In this document: piece after piece, positions 1-9,707 of the stretch
How the letters are laid out: the number at the start of each line of letters is the position of its first letter
Position numbering within the stretch: the stretch's first letter is position 1
Assembly: GCF_001904725.1 (NCBI RefSeq)
Contig: NZ_MRCE01000021.1
Location: 39,798-103,797, forward strand
Length of the DNA stretch: 64,000 nt
DNA from: Phormidium ambiguum IAM M-71
GTDB taxonomy: Bacteria > Cyanobacteriota > Cyanobacteriia > Cyanobacteriales > Aerosakkonemataceae
Direction: 5' to 3'
Translations under genes and position numbers: made by a program
The notes under the pieces: generated by a model
The model's database searches: none
What the model saw: the letters and a program-made list of their open reading frames with translations, nothing else
Told to the model about the DNA's origin: nothing

Positions 1-84
1 TTCTTTGAATAAACGGTCATGATCGATCATCGCTAAGATGCCACACCTAGATGTGAAAATCATATAGCGATCGCCAAACTGTAA

Positions 85-150
85 TACTCAGATCTTGCAC
101 CTACGAATCAATTTCCCGGTGGATGTCGGGACTAGTGCAAGATCTCAGTA
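85..150. repeat. Palindromic dispersed element upstream of dnaK
   Basis: Two 16-base arms (85-100 and 135-150) are inverted copies with one mismatch, around the core AGATCTTGCAC / GTGCAAGATCT. They flank a 34-base spacer. This looks like a small non-autonomous repeat or hairpin element, not a terminator, because no T tract follows. Confidence 0.6.
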
Positions 151-186
151 ATGAACGCTATCAATTGCTGAAACTATTACTTTTCC

Positions 187-248
187 TACCTTCTGCCTTT
201 TGCCTTTACTCTTACCTTCTGCCTTCTGCCTTCTGCCTTCTGCCTTTC
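187..248. repeat. Short tandem heptanucleotide repeat (TTCTGCC type)
   Basis: Successive copies of CTTCTGC/CCTTTTG fill the stretch before the dnaK leader. Short tandemly repeated heptamers of this type are common in filamentous cyanobacteria. Otherwise the 1-334 stretch holds only the palindromic element at 85-150 and a presumed dnaK promoter and leader I cannot place exactly. A GAGGAG Shine-Dalgarno-like run lies at about 316-322. Confidence 0.7.
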
Positions 249-334
249 CCCGATGTATCTGCCCTTGGCAAGATAGAATAATTCCAGCAATAGTTCTCAA
301 CATTATTTAATAGAGGCGAGGAGAACAGTAACGC

Positions 335-2449
335 ATGGGAAAGGTAGTCGGCATTGACTTGGGTACAACAAACTCAGTGGTAGCTGTAATGGAGGGTGGC
401 AAACCCATAGTAATTGCCAATGCCGAAGGAATGCGGACTACTCCCTCTGTAGTTGGCTTTAACAAGGATGGGGAACGTCTGGTAGGGCAAATGGCGCGGC
501 GACAAGCTGTACTAAACCCGCAAAATACGTTTTATGGGGTAAAGCGGTTTATCGGACGTAAGTATACGGAAACTAGCCCTGAGTCGAAGCGAGTGCCTTA
601 TACAATTCGCAAGGATGAACAGGGAAATATTAAAATTAAGTGTCCCCGTCTGAGTAAGGATTTTGCGCCTGAAGAAGTTTCGGCAATGGTGCTCAAAAAG
701 TTGGCGGATGAAGCCAGTCGTTACTTAGGACAGCCAGTTACAGGGGCAGTAATTACCGTTCCGGCATATTTTAACGATTCGCAACGGCAAGCGACAAGAG
801 ATGCCGGGAGAATTGCGGGTTTAGAAGTTAAACGGATTCTCAATGAGCCTACGGCGGCGGCTTTGGCTTATGGTTTAGATAAGCGAAATAATCAAACTAT
901 TTTGGTGTTTGATTTGGGTGGTGGCACTTTTGATGTGTCAATTTTAGAGGTTGGTGATGGGGTTTTTGAGGTCAAGGCGACTAGCGGCGATACTCAGTTG
1001 GGGGGGAATGATTTTGATAGTAAGATTGTTGATTGGTTGGCGGAACAATTCTTGGAACAGGAAGGAATTGATTTAAGACGCGATCGCCAATCTCTGCAAA
1101 GATTAATGGAAGCAGCAGAAAAGGCAAAAATTGAACTTTCTGGTGTTACCGTTACTGACATTAATTTACCATTTATTGCGGCAACGGAAGATGGCCCGGT
1201 ACATTTGGAAACTCGGTTAACGCGATCGCAATTTGAAGGTTTATGTTCTGATTTAGTTAGCCGTTTACGCAGACCTGTAAAACGCGCTTTGTCTGATGCC
1301 AATATGTTGCCAGAAGACATCGACGAAGTAGTATTGGTTGGTGGCGGAACGCGAATGCCAATGGTACAAGATTTGGTGGCTAGTATTATCGATATCGAAC
1401 CAAATCAAAACATCAACCCTGATGAAGTTGTCGCCGTTGGTGCAGCAGTTCAAGCGGGAATTTTGGCAGGAGAATTTAAAGATATCCTGTTATTAGATGT
1501 GACTCCGCTATCTTTGGGATTGGAAACAATTGGTGGGGTAATGAAAAAGTTAATTCCCCGCAATACAACAATTCCAGTGAGAAGATCCGATACTTTTTCG
1601 ACTGGAGAAAACAACCAAACAATGGTAGAAATTCACGTTCTCCAAGGGGAACGGGAAATGGCAAAAGATAACAAATCTTTGGGTCGATTTAAGTTATTAG
1701 GAATCCCACCTGCGCCGAGAGGAATTCCTCAAATTCAAGTTGCTTTCGATATTGATGCTAACGGAATTTTGCAAGTTACAGCATTGGATAGAAGTACAGG
1801 TCGAGAACAAACTGTCACGATTCAAGAAGCTTCGACTTTGAGTGAAAGCGAAGTGCAAAGAATGATTCGGGATGCGGAAGAGTTTGCGGAAGTCGATCGC
1901 TTACAAAGAGAGAGAATTGAAAAGCGTAATCGTGCTGAATCTTTAGCAACTCAAGCTGAAAGACAACTCCGAGAAATTAGTATAGATTTCGGAATGCAAT
2001 TTGCTAATGAATTTCGTTATCGTATTGAAAGTTTAGTGCGAGAATTGCGCGATTATTTAGCGAAAAATGATGATGCCGGAATTGATAGAACTCAAGCAGA
2101 TTTGCAAGATATTCTTTATGAAATGAATCGGGAAGTACGTCTACGTTACACCGAAGAAGAGGATGATTTATTTGGATCTATTCGTCGTGCTTTCTCTGGC
2201 GATGATGATGATGATTTCGACTTTAGAGATCGAGACAGCGATAGACCTTATTACAGTAATAATAATCGTGATTATGACGATCGCCGTTATGACGATCGGC
2301 GTGACACAATCCGTGACGATCGATCGTACTATGGTTCAGGGTCTAATAATCGTTCTCGCAATACTTCAGATGGTATTGGTACAGGTCGAAGAAGCCAACA
2401 ACCTCAAAGACAAGATTGGGATGATGATGATGACGATGATTGGTTCTAA
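335..2449 (+). CDS. dnaK: Hsp70 chaperone DnaK (DnaK3-like paralogue)
   Basis: ATP-dependent Hsp70 chaperone that binds exposed hydrophobic peptides with its J-protein partner. The N-terminal nucleotide-binding domain (about 1-380) has the phosphate-1 motif GIDLGTTNS and phosphate-2 motif [10 protein letters not shown]. The substrate-binding domain and lid follow to about residue 615. The last ~85 residues are a low-complexity Asp/Arg/Tyr/Ser tail ending in a run of Asp then WF, longer than in the ~635-residue housekeeping DnaK. A dnaJ gene follows 146 bp downstream. This dnaK-dnaJ linkage with a long acidic tail recalls cyanobacterial DnaK3, but I cannot separate it firmly from DnaK1 without alignment. 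The ATG is preceded by GAGGAG. Confidence 0.93.
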   Translation: MGKVVGIDLGTTNSVVAVMEGGKPIVIANAEGMRTTPSVVGFNKDGERLVGQMARRQAVLNPQNTFYGVKRFIGRKYTETSPESKRVPYTIRKDEQGNIKIKCPRLSKDFAPEEVSAMVLKKLADEASRYLGQPVTGAVITVPAYFNDSQRQATRDAGRIAGLEVKRILNEPTAAALAYGLDKRNNQTILVFDLGGGTFDVSILEVGDGVFEVKATSGDTQLGGNDFDSKIVDWLAEQFLEQEGIDLRRDRQSLQRLMEAAEKAKIELSGVTVTDINLPFIAATEDGPVHLETRLTRSQFEGLCSDLVSRLRRPVKRALSDANMLPEDIDEVVLVGGGTRMPMVQDLVASIIDIEPNQNINPDEVVAVGAAVQAGILAGEFKDILLLDVTPLSLGLETIGGVMKKLIPRNTTIPVRRSDTFSTGENNQTMVEIHVLQGEREMAKDNKSLGRFKLLGIPPAPRGIPQIQVAFDIDANGILQVTALDRSTGREQTVTIQEASTLSESEVQRMIRDAEEFAEVDRLQRERIEKRNRAESLATQAERQLREISIDFGMQFANEFRYRIESLVRELRDYLAKNDDAGIDRTQADLQDILYEMNREVRLRYTEEEDDLFGSIRRAFSGDDDDDFDFRDRDSDRPYYSNNNRDYDDRRYDDRRDTIRDDRSYYGSGSNNRSRNTSDGIGTGRRSQQPQRQDWDDDDDDDWF

Positions 2450-2546
2450 TTTGTCATATTAAAAAGTCACTTGTCATTGGTCAATTGTAATTAGCGATCG
2501 AACACATAAGACCAATGACAAAAGACAAATCACATAAGACAAATTA

Positions 2547-2573
2547 CCTTGGCGAAGCTATGCGCGAAGCGCT
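2547..2573. repeat. 27-bp dispersed repeat, copy 1
   Basis: The stretch beginning CCTTGGCGAAGCTATGCGCG is present as an exact 27-base reverse complement at 9292-9318. It contains GCGAAGC / GCTTCGC type short palindromes. Both copies are intergenic. Confidence 0.75.
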
Positions 2574-2595
2574 ATATGCAAAATAACAATTAAGT

Positions 2596-3591
2596 ATGGA
2601 AAACTTTAGAAACTATTACGAAATACTGGGTGTTCCCAGAGACTCATCAGCAGAAGAAATCAAAAAAGTCTATCGGAGACTAGCTAGACAATATCATCCC
2701 GATTTGAATCCGGGAAATAAAGAAGCGGAAGAAAAATTTAAAGATATTGGTGAAGCTTACGAAGTCCTTTCCGACATTGATAAACGTGCTGAATATGACC
2801 AATTTAGTCGCTATTGGAAACAAAGAGGATTCGCCGGAAATCGATCGGCCCGTGCTGGCAAAAGTTGGTTTAATGGTAGAGAACGTGATGACAAAGATGA
2901 TGACTATTACAGCCAATTTACCGAGTTTAGTCAATTCATTGATGAACTACTAGGACGTAGTAACAAAAAAGTCCGAGTAGCTACCGAAGATGACATGAAC
3001 TCCCGCGATAAAGATATAGAAGATGAATTTCGACCGGGAAATACTAAAGTTAGTTACACCGTCCCTTCTCGTCCAACTCGCAAAGATATTGAAGCACGAT
3101 TAACTTTACCTTTAGAAAGAGCCTACACTGGGGGAGTAGAAAGAATTCGCTTGGAAGATGGGCGTAGTTTAGAAGTAAATATGCCCCCTGGAATGGTAAC
3201 AGATCAACGCATTCGTCTGAAAGGTCAAGGCATTGGCGGTGGCGATCTTTACCTAAAAATTACTGTAACACCTCATCCTTTTTATCAGTTAGAAGGCGCA
3301 GACATTCTTTGTCAATTACCCATCACTCCCAGTGAAGCAGTTTTGGGCGCACCCGTGCAAGTGCCAACTTTAGATGGACGGGTAAGAATGAACATTCCCC
3401 CTGGTGTAAAATCTGGTCAAAGATTGCGCCTTGCCAATAAAGGTTATCCGATGGAAGATGGCAGTCGGGGAGATCAATTACTGGAAATTCAAATAGTGAT
3501 TCCGAAAGAGATTAGTTCTAGGGAACGAGAACTTTATGAGAAAATCCGCCAAATTGAAACCTTTAACCCCCGTGCGGATTTACCAGTTTAA
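2596..3591 (+). CDS. dnaJ: DnaJ-class J-domain co-chaperone (type II, no zinc finger)
   Basis: Hsp40 partner that stimulates DnaK ATPase activity and delivers substrates. The J domain spans residues 5-72 with the HPD motif at 34-36. A charged, Asp-rich linker follows (about 85-155) in place of a Gly/Phe region. The C-terminal domain (about 165-320) matches the CTDI/II beta sandwiches ([21 protein letters not shown]). No CxxCxGxG zinc-finger repeats are present, so this is a type II (CbpA-like) J protein. At 331 residues it is a normal length for that class. It lies directly downstream of dnaK on the same strand and is probably its dedicated partner. Confidence 0.93.
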   Translation: MENFRNYYEILGVPRDSSAEEIKKVYRRLARQYHPDLNPGNKEAEEKFKDIGEAYEVLSDIDKRAEYDQFSRYWKQRGFAGNRSARAGKSWFNGRERDDKDDDYYSQFTEFSQFIDELLGRSNKKVRVATEDDMNSRDKDIEDEFRPGNTKVSYTVPSRPTRKDIEARLTLPLERAYTGGVERIRLEDGRSLEVNMPPGMVTDQRIRLKGQGIGGGDLYLKITVTPHPFYQLEGADILCQLPITPSEAVLGAPVQVPTLDGRVRMNIPPGVKSGQRLRLANKGYPMEDGSRGDQLLEIQIVIPKEISSRERELYEKIRQIETFNPRADLPV

Positions 3592-3597
3592 TGTAGA

Positions 3598-3616
3598 GTG
3601 CGTTAGTGTAACGCAC
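3598..3616 (+). repeat. Hairpin/dispersed repeat GTGCGTTA-TAACGCAC after dnaJ
   Basis: Perfect 8-bp arms GTGCGTTA and TAACGCAC around a GTG loop lie 7 bp after the dnaJ stop. The same motif recurs at 16616-16643. It could act as a 3'-end hairpin, but no T tract follows. Confidence 0.55.
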
Positions 3617-3698
3617 CATTAAACTTAAAACTGACTTTTAAAGTTTCATTCCCGTTACAATCAAGTTGGAAGATAAATAATTTAATACTAGTCGAATT

Positions 3699-4181
3699 AT
3701 GACTTTGGGCAATTTACGCGACCTGTATCAACAGGTAATTCTAGAACATTATAAAAAACCCCGGCACAAGGGTAAAACTAGTCCAGTGCATCGATATCAG
3801 AAAGGGCATAATCCTTCCTGTGGCGATACTATTGAACTGACTTTGCAGCTAAATGATGCTGGCGATACCATTGTAGATGCTAAGTTTGATGGGGAAGGTT
3901 GTGCAATTTCGATCGCTTCTGCTGATTTAATGGCAGAAGCTTTAAAAGGAAAAACAGTTGCAGAAGCTTTGGAAATGGTGGAACGTTTCCAAGGGATGAT
4001 GAAAGGTGAAGCAGAGTTTCCCAAGGAATTACGAAAGCTAAATGTGATGCAAGGGGTTGCTCAATTCCCGGTGCGGATTAAATGTGCTAATCTAACTTGG
4101 CACGCCCTAAAAGCAGCGTTGCAATCCGCTGATAACGCTGACTTAAATGGTTTTATCAGTAATGAAAAAGAAGAAGCTTAA
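3699..4181 (+). CDS. sufU: SUF system Fe-S cluster assembly scaffold SufU
   Basis: IscU/SufU-family protein that carries persulfide sulfur or nascent Fe-S clusters. The three conserved cysteines are C41 (PSCGD), C68 (GCAIS) and C129 (KCANL), and the metal-site aspartate is D43. The insertion between the second and third cysteine is the one that separates SufU from IscU. The 160-residue length is somewhat longer than the usual ~147 because of a C-terminal extension after the ALKAAL helix. No cysteine desulfurase gene is adjacent, so it is not in an intact suf operon here. Confidence 0.9.
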   Translation: MTLGNLRDLYQQVILEHYKKPRHKGKTSPVHRYQKGHNPSCGDTIELTLQLNDAGDTIVDAKFDGEGCAISIASADLMAEALKGKTVAEALEMVERFQGMMKGEAEFPKELRKLNVMQGVAQFPVRIKCANLTWHALKAALQSADNADLNGFISNEKEEA

Positions 4182-4321
4182 TTGTAGTTTTTTGAGATTT
4201 TAGTTGGGGATTTTGTGCAGTAAACTATACCAATTTCTCAGGCAAATGCTACACCTTTTCTTCGGGCAGGTTTTGTGCCAAAAATTTCATTGGTTGATCA
4301 ACTTTGTCTGCTAAATCTAAC

Positions 4322-4390
4322 TGTAAGGGCGGGTTTTGTCCAGAGATTGTCTGTGTGACACAAAGTTTATCTGCTAAACCCGCCCCTACA
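4322..4390. repeat. Palindromic element with GGGCGGGTTT arms
   Basis: Inverted arms at 4322-4336 (TGTAAGGGCGGGTTT) and 4376-4390 match at 14 of 15 positions around a ~39-base spacer. The shape is that of a miniature interspersed element. It sits in the non-coding gap before the Ycf51-family gene. An open frame reads through it, which makes an upstream ATG at 4304 look possible but unlikely. Confidence 0.6.
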
Positions 4391-4462
4391 AAATATGTGT
4401 TGTATTTTTATGGTAAAAAGGTATACATAAGAAATCTAAAATCTAAAATCTCTAGGGAGTTT

Positions 4463-4978
4463 ATGCTAACAACAGCTGATTTTTTACTTGCTAGTAAGTG
4501 GGCGGGTATTTTAACTGTCGGATGTGCAGTTTTGACTTTACTAGCTTTTGTTTTTAAGTGGGGATTTAGGTTTCGATTTGTTGGTGCTACTGGATTTATG
4601 GGGGTGCTGACTGGTGGTTTATTTGCGTTGAGTTTGGGGCTTTTTTCCCATACAACTATTCCCGGTGCAATTCGTTATTCAGTAGTTTTTGATAATGGGG
4701 CAACTTTAGCTTCGATCGCAGTTCCACCCACTATTACTCAATCGGAATTAGATGCAACTCTGCGTCAAGCCGCCGCAGATTTGTTTTCTTATGGCAGATT
4801 AGGTGGTAATGATAGTTTAATTATTCGGGCTCGGACGATGATTCATCCAGCAACAGGGGTTTCTCAACCATTGATTTTGGGTGAGGTAAAGCGATCGTTA
4901 TCTAAACGCGAAGATGATAATTTGGTGGTAAACATATACGCCAAAAATCTCGCTAAATTACCAAAAACCACAGCTTAA
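4463..4978 (+). CDS. Ycf51 family protein (DUF2518)
   Basis: A 171-residue membrane protein starting at MLTTADFLLASKWAG. An ATG lies in frame at 4304, but the extra residues would be encoded by the palindromic repeat, so I place the start at 4463. Two hydrophobic helices occur in the first ~65 residues, one ending in the KWGFRFRFVGATGFM stretch. A soluble domain follows with AVPPTITQSELDATLRQAAADLF and LILGEVKRSLSKRED. This pattern is typical of the Ycf51 family, conserved in cyanobacteria and some plastids. The function is unknown to me. It is monocistronic in appearance. Confidence 0.8.
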   Translation: MLTTADFLLASKWAGILTVGCAVLTLLAFVFKWGFRFRFVGATGFMGVLTGGLFALSLGLFSHTTIPGAIRYSVVFDNGATLASIAVPPTITQSELDATLRQAAADLFSYGRLGGNDSLIIRARTMIHPATGVSQPLILGEVKRSLSKREDDNLVVNIYAKNLAKLPKTTA

Positions 4979-4991
4979 TTGCAAATTTTAA

Positions 4992-5016
4992 CCCCTCCCC
5001 TTCTACGGAGAGGGGG
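4992..5016. terminator. G/C-rich hairpin between convergent genes
   Basis: A CCCCTCC ... GGAGAGGGGG imperfect stem is followed by ATTTTTC on the plus strand. It lies between the convergent Ycf51-family and alpha/beta hydrolase genes. It is a diverged member of the same repeat seen at 8274, 35934 and 63863. Confidence 0.5.
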
Positions 5017-5031
5017 ATTTTTCAGCAAGCT

Positions 5032-6879
5032 TTACTTAGTTCCAGAATTATTATTTAATATTTCGGACAATTGCGTTGCTGTTAGATTTTGTACTATGCT
5101 CAAATTGAGAGGTGATTGGCTAATTAGTTTGGCATAATTAGCAGTTAAAAAAGGTTGGAATTCTGACTGATTAGTAAGGTAATTTTTGAAGAAAGCTACG
5201 CTTAAAGCATTCAGATAAGGTCGGGCTATAGTGGGATCGGGCCCGATTAATTCGCGGGGTAAGGCGGGTAAAGCACTGGTATCTTCTTGGCGACCTCCTA
5301 ATAAGGAAAAGTGGCTAGATTTTTCAATAACAACTAAATATTTATTTAGGGTAGTTAACCAAGTAAAAGGAACTATTTGTTCGGGAAAAGCTGGGGTAAA
5401 AATGTCATCAGAACTAGCAACAAACATGACGGGAATTTTAATTTGGCTAAGTCCTGATTCACCAAAAACGCTACTAGTTAAAGGATTGATTGCTAACACT
5501 GCTTTAACGCGCTCATCTCGTAATTCGTAATTAGCGGGAGTGAGGCGAGAAATTTCGCATTGAACTAACAGCGATAAGTTAAAAATTTGGTTATTTACGC
5601 AATCTTTTTTTAGTAAGTCAAAGTTAATTTTTGCTCCGGCTAAAGTTAAGCTGGTGTATCCACCAACAGATTGACCAATTACTCCGACTTGTTGTAGGTT
5701 TAATCGCCCTTTGAGTGTTGGTTCTGTTTGTTCGCGGCGTTGCAGTTCATCTAATACATATTTAATTTCTAAGGGGCGGTAGATTAATTCTTGAGGTTGG
5801 GGAGAATCAGCTAAACCAGTGAAAAAATCTTGGAATCTTTCTAAGCTGTCGCCTGGGTGTTCCATGACAACGATCGCAAATCCGTGAGACACCAAATGTT
5901 CTGCTAAAAGAGATAAAGTATTGCGGTTTCCGGCTGCACCATGACTAATTACTATAACATTCGCTGGAGTGTTAGTTTGTGGGAGGTAAAGATCGACTGT
6001 TAAAGGCCGATTTCTTTCACTATCATTAATGGTAAGAACTTCTTTTTGCCAAGTAAAAGATCCTGGTTGGCGTAAGTCTGGAAGTTGGCTTAAGTTGATG
6101 TTGGAATTGGCAGATGCTTCGGCTGTTGATGCTTGTTGAATTAGTTTAACGCTGGCTTCTGTATTGCGGAGAATTTTTTCAAATTCACTGATAATTTGTA
6201 AACCTTGAGTTAAGTCTACGCGGACAATGCGATCGGGAAATTTGCGTAACATATTTAGTAAGTTTAAACCTTCAGGATCGCTAGCCGCAGCAATAAACGC
6301 AGTTCGCAAAGAATTCGCACCATTTTGTCCTGTTTCCGTTTGCAAAACTCTGCCTAATCTTTCTAATACAGTTTGTCCTAATTGAGCTTTAGTAAATTGG
6401 GAAATTACGGTGGGATTAGCTTCAAAACGTCTTTGCATAATATCCCGCAATTCCGTTAAACTTTTGGGGTCAATTTTACCAATGTAGGCAGACAATTCTT
6501 CAGTGACTTTCCCTTCTTTAACTAAAGCTTCTAATGATTCAACGCCAAGGGAAAATTGTATTGGGCCATAAACTACAGAAATTCGTTCTGCGCTTTGAGC
6601 AGGAATAGCAGTCAAAATTGCCGAAAGTAGCCAAAATCCCAGTCCAGCAACAACGACACCAGGGATGGGCGCGGTTACGCCAATTGCCTTTTTAATCGAG
6701 GGTTTTGTGCTGTTGCAGTGCGGTGGAAATGATCGATCGCTTGAAGCCTGTATAAGCTTTCTTTCCTTTTGCCAACTGCTTTCTGCCTTTTGCCTTCTAC
6801 CACTAGGAAAAAATGCGGTAAAAATCCGGCTGAATTCTCTGGGACTGATAGCAAGAGAGTTAAATTTTGCAGTATTCAT
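5032..6879 (-). CDS. Secreted alpha/beta hydrolase with DUF1400 domain
   Basis: A two-part protein. A signal-peptide-like hydrophobic segment (residues ~69-96, ending AQSA) is followed by a DUF1400-type helical region (~97-230). A C-terminal alpha/beta hydrolase domain (~285-595) has the nucleophile elbow GQSVG with S404 and the oxyanion-region motif ISHGAAG. It resembles dienelactone hydrolase/PAF-acetylhydrolase-like enzymes; the substrate is unknown. The ~65 residues before the signal segment are unusual. They include translation of a CTTTTGCCTTCTGCC-type tandem repeat (RRQKAESSWQKERK), so either the repeat inserted in frame or the true start lies further in, near residue 65. No closer ATG exists before the signal segment. 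Confidence 0.82.
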   Translation of the reverse strand: MNTAKFNSLAISPREFSRIFTAFFPSGRRQKAESSWQKERKLIQASSDRSFPPHCNSTKPSIKKAIGVTAPIPGVVVAGLGFWLLSAILTAIPAQSAERISVVYGPIQFSLGVESLEALVKEGKVTEELSAYIGKIDPKSLTELRDIMQRRFEANPTVISQFTKAQLGQTVLERLGRVLQTETGQNGANSLRTAFIAAASDPEGLNLLNMLRKFPDRIVRVDLTQGLQIISEFEKILRNTEASVKLIQQASTAEASANSNINLSQLPDLRQPGSFTWQKEVLTINDSERNRPLTVDLYLPQTNTPANVIVISHGAAGNRNTLSLLAEHLVSHGFAIVVMEHPGDSLERFQDFFTGLADSPQPQELIYRPLEIKYVLDELQRREQTEPTLKGRLNLQQVGVIGQSVGGYTSLTLAGAKINFDLLKKDCVNNQIFNLSLLVQCEISRLTPANYELRDERVKAVLAINPLTSSVFGESGLSQIKIPVMFVASSDDIFTPAFPEQIVPFTWLTTLNKYLVVIEKSSHFSLLGGRQEDTSALPALPRELIGPDPTIARPYLNALSVAFFKNYLTNQSEFQPFLTANYAKLISQSPLNLSIVQNLTATQLSEILNNNSGTK

Positions 6880-6962
6880 AGAGTAAATCGTGAAATAAGA
6901 TTAAAAACCAGAAATATGTCTTGTTAGGGCGGTTTTATCAGACCAGCCTGTGGGATAATCAG

Positions 6963-6982
6963 GTCGATCGGTTATGACCGAT
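6963..6982. repeat. Hairpin CGATCGGT-TATG-ACCGATCG
   Basis: Perfect 8-bp inverted arms with a 4-base loop lie in the 296-bp divergent gap between the hydrolase and the TPR gene. It may be a regulatory palindrome or simply an enriched GATCG site. The rest of that gap shows nothing I can identify. Confidence 0.4.
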
Positions 6983-7175
6983 CGCTTAACTGAGGTAACT
7001 TTAAGGTCACTATACCAACCCATGATTGATATCTTTACCTTGCTACTTAACTTCTTGATTGTCTGTACTATGAGACAACATTGATTTTGGAGCAAAATCC
7101 AGAAGCGTAGAAGCTCTAGTATAGAAAGTTTTCGGGGATTGAGGAGTTAAGTAAATCACAGGTTTTACACAGGTT

Positions 7176-8162
7176 ATGTATTACCAATCAAATTCATTCA
7201 GTACAGCTGATAATCAAGAAAATCATTGTGAAGAAAATGCGATCGCAGCGGATAAAACTCAATGGTTTGTCCGCTTGGAAGCACGAGATTACAATGCTGA
7301 ACTAAAATATTATCATCAGATATTAGAACGCGAGCCAAACAATGTGATGGCTCATTATCAACTTGGTGCCGCTCATTTAGCAGTAGAAAACTATATAGCT
7401 GCGATCGAAAATTACAATCGAGTTATTGAATTAGAAGCAAATAATGCCGGGGCTTATCATAACCGAGGTAATGCTTATACTGCATTAGGTAATTATGAAG
7501 CAGCACTAACTGATTATAACCAAGCAATTGAGCTTGAGCAAAACGACCCAGTTTTTTACAACAGTCGCGGTGCAATACTTTCTTATTTAGGAGATTTAGA
7601 TGAGGCGATCGCATCTTTCGATCGATCTTTAAGCCTCAATCCGCTTTATTCTTCAGCTTATAACAATCGCGGCAATGCTTATGCTAAACAAGGTAATTTT
7701 TTTAGTGCGATCGCAGATTACAACAAAGCTATAGAAATTAATTCTCAAGATGCTTCTGCGTTTCTAAATCGAGGTATTAGTCAATATCGATTGGGCAACC
7801 AACTATTAGCAATTGCAGATTTCACTCACACTTTGACGCTGAATCCTAACTATGGAAAAGCTTACAAAAATCGCGGCATAGTTCGGGCAGAAATGACTGA
7901 TTGCGAAGCAGCGATCGCCGATTACAATCAAGCAATTAAACTCAATCCTACCGACGCTAATGCTTATTATCATCGCGCCCTTGCTAGCTGCGCTTTCGAT
8001 CATCCCTTAGCTTATCAAGCCGCTATTGAAGACTTTACTAAAGCAGCACAACTTTACGATCGACAAGGACAAATAGAACAATATGAATCAGTCATGAATA
8101 TCCGCGAAGAATTAATCTCTTGGATTCAAGGAATTGAAGAATTTGTTGATACTCCAATTTGA
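7176..8162 (+). CDS. Tetratricopeptide repeat protein
   Basis: A 328-residue soluble protein built of about seven to eight consecutive TPR units from residue ~40 to ~290. Each has the canonical spacing, for example HYQLGAAHLAVENYIAAIENYNRVIELEANNA and repeated AYNNRGNAYAKQGNFFSAIADYNKAIEIN units. No signal peptide, membrane segment or enzymatic domain is visible. The N-terminal ~40 residues are non-repetitive. TPR arrays bind protein partners; the partner here is unknown. The gene is transcribed alone. Confidence 0.85.
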   Translation: MYYQSNSFSTADNQENHCEENAIAADKTQWFVRLEARDYNAELKYYHQILEREPNNVMAHYQLGAAHLAVENYIAAIENYNRVIELEANNAGAYHNRGNAYTALGNYEAALTDYNQAIELEQNDPVFYNSRGAILSYLGDLDEAIASFDRSLSLNPLYSSAYNNRGNAYAKQGNFFSAIADYNKAIEINSQDASAFLNRGISQYRLGNQLLAIADFTHTLTLNPNYGKAYKNRGIVRAEMTDCEAAIADYNQAIKLNPTDANAYYHRALASCAFDHPLAYQAAIEDFTKAAQLYDRQGQIEQYESVMNIREELISWIQGIEEFVDTPI

Positions 8163-8273
8163 CGATGGGTAAGTATAGCAGAAGGCAGAAATCTAAAAAA
8201 AACAAGTATTCTGTCTTTTCATGTCCCCTTAACCACTTTGGTAATAACTCTAAATTCAACCCCACCCCTTAAT

Positions 8274-8297
8274 CCCCTCCCCGTCTACGGGGAGGGG
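8274..8297. terminator. Dispersed G/C-rich hairpin (11-bp arms)
   Basis: CCCCTCCCCGT and ACGGGGAGGGG form a perfect 11-bp stem with a 2-base loop, followed by AAAATTAA. It lies in the convergent gap after the TPR gene. The same arms recur at 35934-35957 and 63863-63886, and the upstream stretch CACCCCTTAAT is shared with the 35934 copy. It is therefore a repeat family that may also terminate transcription. Confidence 0.6.
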
Positions 8298-8375
8298 AAA
8301 ATTAACCTAAAGGGGACTTGAGAAATCCCCCCCTTACTAAACTACAAGTGCCAGCTTTAAATATGAGAAACGAGT

Positions 8376-9248
8376 TTAAAATAATTCAGGAAAACTAATA
8401 ACTGTATCCCGATAATTAGCTGGTGTACCTACATCAAAAAAGTCACCTGCGACTTCATAAGCAAAACCACCATCTTGATGAATCCAGGTTCGCAATGCTG
8501 CTGAAAGATCCAACTCATTTGTTGATAATTGTTTAGCATTTTCCAAATAGTTCATGAATTGACCGGGGAGTAAATAAATCCCAAAAACGCAAAAATATTC
8601 TGGTTTATTTCCCGGAATGCGAAGCGTAGCTGTTTCCGCACTTAAAGTTGGTTTTTCTCGCATATCAGTTAATTCATAAATTGTGATTTCGTTGGGAATT
8701 GCCCGCACACCCACAACGCCATATTGATGAATTTCTGATTCATTGCGTCGCCGAACTCCTAATACTCCTTTGCCAAATTCTTCTCCCACCTTCAGCACTT
8801 GTTGTACGCAGGAAATTGCCGAATGAGATTTATAAAGATGATCTCCTAAAAGTAAGACAAAAGGTTCAGAACCAACTATTTCTTTTGCTTGTAATACTGC
8901 ATCGCCAAAACCAGCTGGTTCTTGTTGATAAATGAACCGTAAGCGATCGCCTAAATCCTTTAACTCATTCCAAGCCTTTAAAATCCGTTCTCCAGCAACA
9001 TTTTCTACATTTTCCGGTGGCGGTTCTGTAAAATAATTCGTAATTAATTCCCCATCACGCGGCGATACAACTAATATTATTTCCTCGACCCCACTATCCA
9101 CAGCTTCTCGCACAATCCAATCTACTGTTGGACGCAATGAACCATCTTTTCCGGGAATTGGTAACAACGCTTTGGGAACAATTTTAGTTACTGGATACAA
9201 TCGAGTAGCCAGTCCAGCCAAAGGAATTACAGCGTATTTGGGTTTCAT
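8376..9248 (-). CDS. Sugar-1-phosphate nucleotidyltransferase (UTP-glucose-1-phosphate uridylyltransferase-like)
   Basis: A 290-residue nucleotidyl transferase. The N-terminal signature AVIPLAGLATRLYPVTKIVPKALLPI is the GxxxR...K nucleotide-binding motif of the GalU/RfbA family. LLLGDHLYK carries the metal-binding aspartate, and FGDAVLQAK is the uridylyltransferase-type loop. It should convert NTP plus hexose-1-phosphate to an NDP-sugar used for glycans or exopolysaccharide. The spacing resembles GalU-like UDP-glucose pyrophosphorylases more than RmlA, but the sugar and base specificity cannot be read with confidence. Confidence 0.85.
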   Translation of the reverse strand: MKPKYAVIPLAGLATRLYPVTKIVPKALLPIPGKDGSLRPTVDWIVREAVDSGVEEIILVVSPRDGELITNYFTEPPPENVENVAGERILKAWNELKDLGDRLRFIYQQEPAGFGDAVLQAKEIVGSEPFVLLLGDHLYKSHSAISCVQQVLKVGEEFGKGVLGVRRRNESEIHQYGVVGVRAIPNEITIYELTDMREKPTLSAETATLRIPGNKPEYFCVFGIYLLPGQFMNYLENAKQLSTNELDLSAALRTWIHQDGGFAYEVAGDFFDVGTPANYRDTVISFPELF

Positions 9249-9291
9249 AATTCACTTGTGATTAATTGTTAGTTATTGGTCATTTGTCCTA

Positions 9292-9318
9292 AGCGCTTCG
9301 CGCATAGCTTCGCCAAGG
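9292..9318. repeat. 27-bp dispersed repeat, copy 2 (inverted)
   Basis: Exact 27-base reverse complement of 2547-2573, located between the nucleotidyltransferase and minE. Confidence 0.75.
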
Positions 9319-9347
9319 TCATTTAATAAAATTACTCATATCAAGTT

Positions 9348-9707
9348 CTAATCAATACTAATTTCAGGAGTTTGATTTGTGGAATTTTCTTCTGATTTTA
9401 CATGATTTTCTTCCGTTACGTTTTCTTCGTCTTTGTCTTCTTTTTTCACCCGCCGAATTGGTAAATTAGCAATTAAAGCCGAAGATCGATCGTTATTTTC
9501 GATCGAAAATACTAACTCTTCGCTTTCCAGTTCTACATAACGAGAGATCACTTCGATAATTTCTTTTCGCATTTCGTCTAACTCTTGGGGAGAAAGCCCT
9601 GTTCGATCGTGCGCCAGCACCAATTTTAATCGCCGTTTTACCTCATCACGACTATTATTATTGTTACTTGTCCAGGGAAACAATTTTTCCAAAAATTCAT
9701 TGATCAT
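9348..9707 (-). CDS. minE: Cell division topological specificity factor MinE
   Basis: MinE stimulates MinD ATPase and restricts MinCD to sites away from mid-cell. The 119-residue protein starts with the membrane-targeting region [12 protein letters not shown]. The MinD-interacting and dimerisation region follows: [36 protein letters not shown] (about 24-60). The C-terminal ~30 residues form an acidic Asn/Glu-rich tail beyond the conserved domain, common in cyanobacteria. It is last in the minC-minD-minE order, 165 bp after minD. Confidence 0.95.
   Translation of the reverse strand: MINEFLEKLFPWTSNNNNSRDEVKRRLKLVLAHDRTGLSPQELDEMRKEIIEVISRYVELESEELVFSIENNDRSSALIANLPIRRVKKEDKDEENVTEENHVKSEENSTNQTPEISID

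Noticed and set aside
6901..7095. 64-codon minus-strand ORF upstream of the hydrolase
   Set aside because: It covers the CGATCGGT palindrome, has no family resemblance and lies in a divergent promoter gap.
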